From contig BFEA01000035.1 of assembly GCA_003427395.1 (NCBI GenBank), positions 2,145,393 through 2,167,139 of the forward strand: a stretch of DNA of 21,747 bases, in the 5' to 3' direction. The notes under the pieces were generated by a model. The model had not been told where the DNA came from. It searched no databases and was given only the letters and a program-made list of their open reading frames with translations. Positions 17,883 through 21,747 of the stretch are shown in pieces. Position 1 is the first letter of the stretch, and each line of letters opens with the position of its first letter. Position numbers and translations under genes: made by a program. Origin of the DNA: Chara braunii (taxonomy: Eukaryota > Streptophyta > Charophyceae > Charales > Characeae).

Positions 17883-18092
17883 GGGGGTGAATCATCCAAC
17901 AGTCCAAAACCACCTCCTTTTCCAAAAATTCAAGGGGATTTCACCACGAAGCAAAACACCCCCTCTTTCAAAAATCACGAGGGGTCTCATCATAAAGCCA
18001 AACATCCCCCCCTTTTCCAAAAAATCTAAGGGGGTCTCATTATAAAGCCAAACATCCCCCCTTTTCAAAAAATTTAAGGGGGTCTCATTATA
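17883..18092 (+). repeat. 48-50-bp tandem array with C/G-tract hairpin
   Basis: There are four units with GGGGTCTCAT or GGGGATTTCA near 17934, 17981, 18031 and 18079. Units 3 and 4 carry CCCCCCTTTT followed, after an A-rich loop, by AAGGGGG, forming a seven-pair stem. Unit 2 keeps a shorter CCCCT / AGGGG pairing and unit 1 is the most diverged. Open frames on the minus strand (such as 17892-18098) merely translate the repeat. Confidence 0.8.
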
Positions 18093-19488
18093 GAACAACC
18101 ATCACTGAGAGACCATCTTATGCGTCCTCGTTACAGCTTAAGCAATCAACATTCAGCATGATAAAGCATTCGGGTCTAAGAGACCCATAAATCCCTTAGG
18201 ATCCTTACGATCATTCACAAACAAACTGCGCTCCCTCTCCTTATACTCTGCCCTATCATCCGCCCGAGGGCAGATCGCACGAGTATACCGAAGAGTAGAC
18301 AGTTCACATTCACACAATCCAATACACATGAGATGTATCTCACACATCTCTCACACAAAATCATCATTCATCAGGATAAAACCACACATGTGAGTGTGAT
18401 AGTGATCGTCATATACACGGAATAGTCTCTGAACTCTCCCTTCAATACACACTCAAAGGCAGGATATCCTACCCAAAGAATCATTGTAAAAGGTAGTAAC
18501 AAAGGATTCGTGAAAACCAGAGAAAACAAAATCTTTGGTTTGCACGAAATATTAAAAAATATATATATATATATTTCGAGGGCGGTCGGTACGCTCTCAT
18601 TCAGCGCGAACAAGAAGGTGGCTGAAATACGAACAAAAAACACAATTAGCAAAAGTATGACCAGAGGCTTGTATTTTAAGAAGAAAACAGCACAAAATAA
18701 CAGTTATCCGGTACACTTTAATCTGAGCAAACCGGAAAGGCACGAATTTTCGTCATTTTTTCTGTCCCGTTTGACAACCAAATTCGACCACACTGAAATC
18801 AAATTTTTTTACGGAGTTCAGTTTTTAACAAATCTGAGGTTTACGGAAAAAACATGAAATTTATCCCCTAAAAATCATAAAATGTGAAGAGATAAAAAAA
18901 AATGGATAAAAGTCTTCAAATTGTACTAGTGTTCATTCAAATGTTCTTTTTAGACAAATGGTGAAACTGGGATATAGCCTATAATGTCGAAGTCCAGCGT
19001 CGAAACATTTGTACAGTTCCTCGATTTCTCGCATGCGATTGCTAAGAAATGCAGTCGTTTTAGAGAGTTGAAAATCAGACTTTTTGCACAAAAGACTACT
19101 AACATGAAACTTTCGTACGTAGTGTTTTGTTTGCCAATCATCGCTTCAGAATATAATATTTTATGCCTTCAAGGTTATAGCCCCATACTGATGATTTATT
19201 TTCACCAAATCATAGAGTTGAAAGATAAATTCGTAAACTATTGGAATTGAATTTGACCTCCCTTTTTAAAATGGTTACAGCCCTATAACACTGTTATCCA
19301 TGTGGGAGGTTTTTGTGCCAATGAATTAATCAAACGATGAGCACATGAAAAATACAAAAAATCATGAAAGTCGAAAATAAAACGAGGTGCACATCAGACT
19401 AATCATATGTTACGTTAATGTGATGTGTTTTTCTTTTCAGCATATGTTATTTATGAATTAAATATTATTTGTATTAGACGTTAATGCC
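18093..19488. other. Unassigned AT-rich sequence, no gene seen
   Basis: About 1.4 kb becomes steadily AT-richer, with an (AT)n microsatellite at about 18558-18574. Frames at 18371-18652 (minus), 18510-18857 (plus) and 18984-19250 (plus) show no recognisable domain. The phrase TATAGCC, or a near variant, recurs at about 18973, 19177 and 19276, hinting at a diverged repeat with a period of some 100-200 bp. Confidence 0.35.
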
Positions 19489-19589
19489 CTACATTGTTCT
19501 GCGTACGATCATTGTGGCTGTGTTTGGGGTATCTTTCAATCTAAATTCAACTCTAATGATTGTGCGTTGTATTCGGGGCAAGACTGTAG
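19489..19589. mobile_element. Palindromic MITE-like element 5 (group II, decayed)
   Basis: Its right end, TTGTATTCGGGGCAAGACTG plus TAG, matches group II elements. Its left end starts CTACATTGTTC but has lost about ten bases, including the GAATA block. The centre (TTTGGGGTATCTTTC) resembles element 3. TA is present at both ends. It is the only copy outside 3.0-5.7 kb. Confidence 0.65.
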
Positions 19590-19613
19590 TAACATGCTCA
19601 CATTTCATTAGTG

Positions 19614-19650
19614 TCGAAGGTCGCAGGCCCAGTTGGTCTCGGTCCCAAAC
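19614..19650 (+). repeat. Solitary 37-bp module
   Basis: GTCGAAGGTCGCAGGCCCAG followed by TTGGTCTCGGTCCCAAAC matches the 37-bp modules at 20681-20754 and 21225-21333. Confidence 0.65.
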
Positions 19651-19656
19651 GTAACG

Positions 19657-19787
19657 TCGCAGGCGAGTCAAACCAGAAGTCCAAAAGGTAGGCCCGAAAG
19701 GCCACAGCAGCAGGAGTTACGTCTATTCAGCTTCTGCTGTGGTCTTTCGGGCCTGCCTTTTGGACTTCTGGTCTGATTTGCCTGCGA
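19657..19787. repeat. Long inverted repeat, 57-bp arms
   Basis: The left arm (19657-19713) and right arm (19731-19787) are near-complementary over 57 bp, separated by 17 bp. The arms hold AGAAGTCCAAAAGGTAGGCC and CGAAAGGCCACAGCAGCAG. The same arms recur many times in the array from 20347 to 21383. Confidence 0.85.
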
Positions 19788-19789
19788 TG

Positions 19790-20350
19790 TTTACAAATTT
19801 AAAATTTGTAAATTACTGAATTGGAATAAATAAAAATAGATAAATCAAATCAATAAACATATGTAATACATAAAATTAGAATTACATGAATAAAATTTAA
19901 AATTATATAAAGGTATATATTTATGTAAAGATATAAATATAAAGATATATAAATGTTAAGATATATAAATATATATAAATATACATATATTTATATATAA
20001 TGTTCGGTTAGTACATATCATCCATTCATTAGGATATATATATGCATATACCGTGAATCATATTATGTCGTTTATAAACGTTAGGACAGACTCTGAGATC
20101 TTCTAAATCTCTAGCATAGGTTCGAATCCTAAAAGGGCGTAATGAGAAAAACTGTTCTTTCACGTTATTTTTTTGTAAAAGGAGATTACTTTGACCTCTC
20201 TATTGACTCAAGGAAGAATATATATATATACATATAAATGGAAAATAAATCTAAAATAGACAGCAATGTAGATTTATTTATGTTCAAATTGAAAAATGAG
20301 AGATTGTTTAGTTTATGTATTTTCAATTGAGTTTATGGTCATAAACTCAA
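19790..20350. other. AT-rich segment bounded by perfect palindromes
   Basis: This very AT-rich segment of about 560 bp separates two parts of the inverted-repeat array. It begins with a perfect palindrome, TTTACAAATTT / AAATTTGTAAA (19790-19812), and ends with another, TTGAGTTTATG / CATAAACTCAA (20327-20350), each with 11-bp arms. It contains many TATATAAA-type runs and a tRNA-like sequence. Composition, terminal hairpins and a tRNA remnant are compatible with an organellar DNA insert (plastid or mitochondrial), but this is inference. Confidence 0.5.
20067..20132 (+). pseudogene. Degenerate tRNA-Arg(UCU)-like sequence
   Basis: The anticodon arm is perfect, GAGAT / ATCTC (20095-20099 with 20107-20111) round the loop CTTCTAA, which places anticodon TCT at 20102-20104. 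Downstream, the T arm ATAGG-TTCGAAT-CCTAA has four of five pairs and a canonical loop. Upstream, GTC / GAC gives three D-stem pairs. TAGGACAGA, CTTCTAAA and ATAGGTTC.AATCCTA match plastid trnR-UCU as I remember it. Against function, about seven bases lie between the D and anticodon stems where one is expected, and the 3' AAGGGCG finds no complementary acceptor strand. Confidence 0.45.
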
Positions 20351-20882
20351 GTCTGTTGAACAGACGTGACCCCTGGTACTCTGGCCTTTCGGGCCTGCCT
20401 TTTGGACTTCGGGTCTGACTCAAGACTTACTGTCAGTCCCCAAGGTCAAGTCTTGAGTTAGGCTTGAAGTCCAAAAGGTAGGCCCGAAAGGCCACAGCAG
20501 CAGGGGTCACGTTTGTTCAGTTACCCGTTCTGTTGTGGCCTTTTGGACCTGCCTTTTGGGACTTCTGGTCCGACTAAAGAGTTAGTCCCAGTCCCAAGGG
20601 TCAAGTGCTGAGTCAGACCAGAAGTCGAAAAGGCAGGCCCGACAGGCCACAGCAGAAGAGTCACGTCCATTCAGCAGATAGTCAAAGGTCGCAGACCCAG
20701 TTAGTGTCAGTCCCAGAGTTAAAGGTCGCAGGGCCAGTTAGTGTCAGTCCCAGAGGTCAGGTCTCGAGTCAGACCAGAAGTCCAAAAGGCAGGCCCGAAA
20801 GGCCACAGCAGCAGGGGTCTGAACAGACGTGACCCCTGCTGCTGTGGCCTTTCGGGCCTGCCTTTAGGACTTCTGGTCCGAC
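20347..20882. repeat. Palindromic array, unit 1 of a 536-bp duplication
   Basis: The unit contains alternating direct and inverted copies of an arm of about 50 bp (AGAAGTCCAAAAGGCAGGCC then CGAAAGGCCACAGCAGCAG), at about 20370-20420, 20463-20513, 20528-20574, 20609-20661 and the terminal pair from 20766. It is followed in tandem by a second, truncated unit. CTCAAGTCTG starts both units, at 20347 and 20883. Confidence 0.8.
20681..20754 (+). repeat. 37-bp module, two tandem copies
   Basis: AAAGGTCGCAG.(C/G)CCAGTTA followed by GTGTCAGTCCCAGAG repeats with a 37-bp period (20684 and 20721). Confidence 0.8.
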
Positions 20883-20884
20883 TC
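20766..20884. repeat. Near-perfect 54-bp-arm palindrome
   Basis: The arms at 20766-20819 and 20831-20884 are complementary at about 52 of 54 positions round an 11-bp spacer. It is the best preserved of the inverted repeats and would extrude as a cruciform or fold as a long RNA hairpin. Confidence 0.9.
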
Positions 20885-21383
20885 AAGTCTGCTAAACAGA
20901 CGTGACCCCTGGTACTCTGGCCTTTCGGGCCTGCCTTTTGGACTTCGGGTCTGACTCAAGACTTACTCTCAGTCCCAGAGGTCAAGTCTTGAGTCAGGCC
21001 AGAAGTCCAAAAGGTAGGCCCGAAAGGCCACAGGCCCACAACAGCAGGGGTCACGTCTATTCAGTTACCCCTTCTGTTGTGGCCTTTCGGGCCTGCCTTT
21101 TGGACTTCTGGTCCGACTAAAGAGTTAGTCCCAGTCCCAAGGGTCAAGTGCTGAGTCAGACCAGAAGTCGAAAAGGCAGGCCGGACAGGCCACAGCAGCA
21201 GGGGTCACGTCCATTCAGCAGATAGTCAAAGGTCGCAGGCCCAGTTAGTGTCAGTCCCAGAGTCAAAGGTCGCAGACCCAGTTAGTGTCAGTCCCAGAGT
21301 TAAAGGTCGCAGGCCCAATTACTGTCAGTCCCAGAGGTCAGGTCTCGAGTCAGACCAGAAGACTTAGTCCAAAAGGCAGGCCG
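20883..21383. repeat. Palindromic array, unit 2, truncated
   Basis: This repeats unit 1 almost base for base, with a ten-base insertion (GGCCCACAAC near 21033), one extra 37-bp module, and a break at 21383, just inside the terminal arm. The palindromic partner found in unit 1 is missing. Confidence 0.8.
21225..21333 (+). repeat. 37-bp module, three tandem copies
   Basis: Copies start near 21228, 21265 and 21302. Unit 1 has two copies at the equivalent place, so the number varies between units. Confidence 0.8.
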
Positions 21384-21653
21384 CCAGACACATTTGAGTT
21401 CGAGGCTGGCCGAGGCAGACCAGCCCAGCATCATAAAAGATTGGTCAGCCTCCCATTTCGGCAGATGCTCATTCGCATGAGTGTGGATTCCGAAGTGCTA
21501 GCGCACTTGTACGCGAGCGAGAGAGAGAGAGGGAGTTGTGATCTGCCAGAGATTCGAGGGAGTTGCGGTCTGCCACGCTGTGTACATGAGGTGACTGGTT
21601 GCGACAAGGAGGAGGATCAGGATCTGTGGCAGGGTGAGGAGCGGGTTACTTAC
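21384..21653. other. Unassigned sequence with short GA repeat
   Basis: No gene was recognised. A (GA)n run of about 14 bases lies at 21517-21532. The plus-strand frame crossing from 21285 to 21737 begins inside the repeat array and has no recognisable domain. Confidence 0.4.
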
Positions 21654-21704
21654 CTGAGACTGACGTCGATACTGTTCCCTGCTGCTTGTCTTCGTGGTCT
21701 CCAT
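21654..21704 (-). CDS. Possible short first coding exon
   Basis: On the minus strand an ATG at 21702-21704, in the context CCCATGGAG, opens 17 codons (METTKTSSREQYRRQSQ) that end exactly at CAG|GTAAGTAAC, a near-ideal 5' splice site (GT at 21652-21653). The exon would end in phase 0. No downstream acceptor or homologous peptide was identified, so this rests on signal strength alone. A perfect palindrome, AGTGCCACGTGGCACT at 21713-21728, lies just upstream and contains the G-box core CACGTG, a common plant promoter element. Confidence 0.25.
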
Positions 21705-21747
21705 GGGAGAGTAGTGCCACGTGGCACTTCTGTGTGATCCGGACTTG

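Noticed and set aside
17883-18092. CRISPR-like array
   Set aside because: The whole 48-50-bp unit is conserved with no unique spacers, and the context is eukaryotic.
19187-19235. Hammerhead ribozyme (CTGATGA present)
   Set aside because: The required GAAA and the flanking helices are not in the right places.
20605-21737. Plus-strand frames of 72-150 codons in the palindromic array
   Set aside because: They translate the inverted and 37-bp repeats, and peptides recur exactly with the DNA period.

Overview
The window reads as repeat-dominated nuclear DNA of a eukaryote, most likely a streptophyte (land plant or charophyte). The best lineage clue is a U6 snRNA copy whose 3' half carries the plant-type sequence AAATCGAGAA...ATGGTCC instead of the animal 3' end. 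I found no intact protein-coding gene. All open frames are short, and most are shadows of repeats. The species cannot be named from the sequence.

1-8.2 kb is a graveyard of small mobile elements. Two minus-strand fragments of one unrecognised protein (255-505 and 1987-2462) align without gaps over about 78 codons. The second has an in-frame stop and is split by a U6 retropseudogene with perfect 16-bp target-site duplications. Around them lie four TA-flanked palindromic MITE-like elements of about 110 bp, three or four copies of a structured SINE-like repeat, a second dispersed repeat with a triplicated tail, a 37-bp minisatellite abutting one MITE, and a decayed LINE fragment with a CCHC zinc knuckle.

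8.2-18.1 kb differs in texture. CpG-rich stretches (about 8.2-10.4 and 13-17.5 kb) flank an AT-richer core, and five isolated N bases fall at 9.45-10.59 kb. No gene is recognisable. The stretch holds several families of short repeats built round a hairpin: about 123-bp tandem units starting with a TTTCGGCA-like motif, ten hairpins sharing the loop core AAACTTAT with stems that differ in sequence but mostly stay complementary, three stem-loops 171-183 bp apart, and a 48-50-bp tandem array. The likeliest origin is the non-coding part of one or more plant Ty3-type LTR retroelements (inference; no LTR pair, primer-binding site or polyprotein was found).

18.1-19.6 kb is AT-rich and unassigned apart from a fifth, decayed MITE. 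19.6-21.4 kb is an array of long inverted repeats with a duplication of about 536 bp. It is interrupted by a very AT-rich segment of about 560 bp that is bounded by two perfect palindromes and carries a degenerate tRNA-Arg(UCU)-like sequence, possibly organellar DNA. The last 360 bp are unassigned but include a possible short first exon on the minus strand.

No metabolic or operon-like cooperation is visible. The biology here is mobile-element layering and structured repeats.
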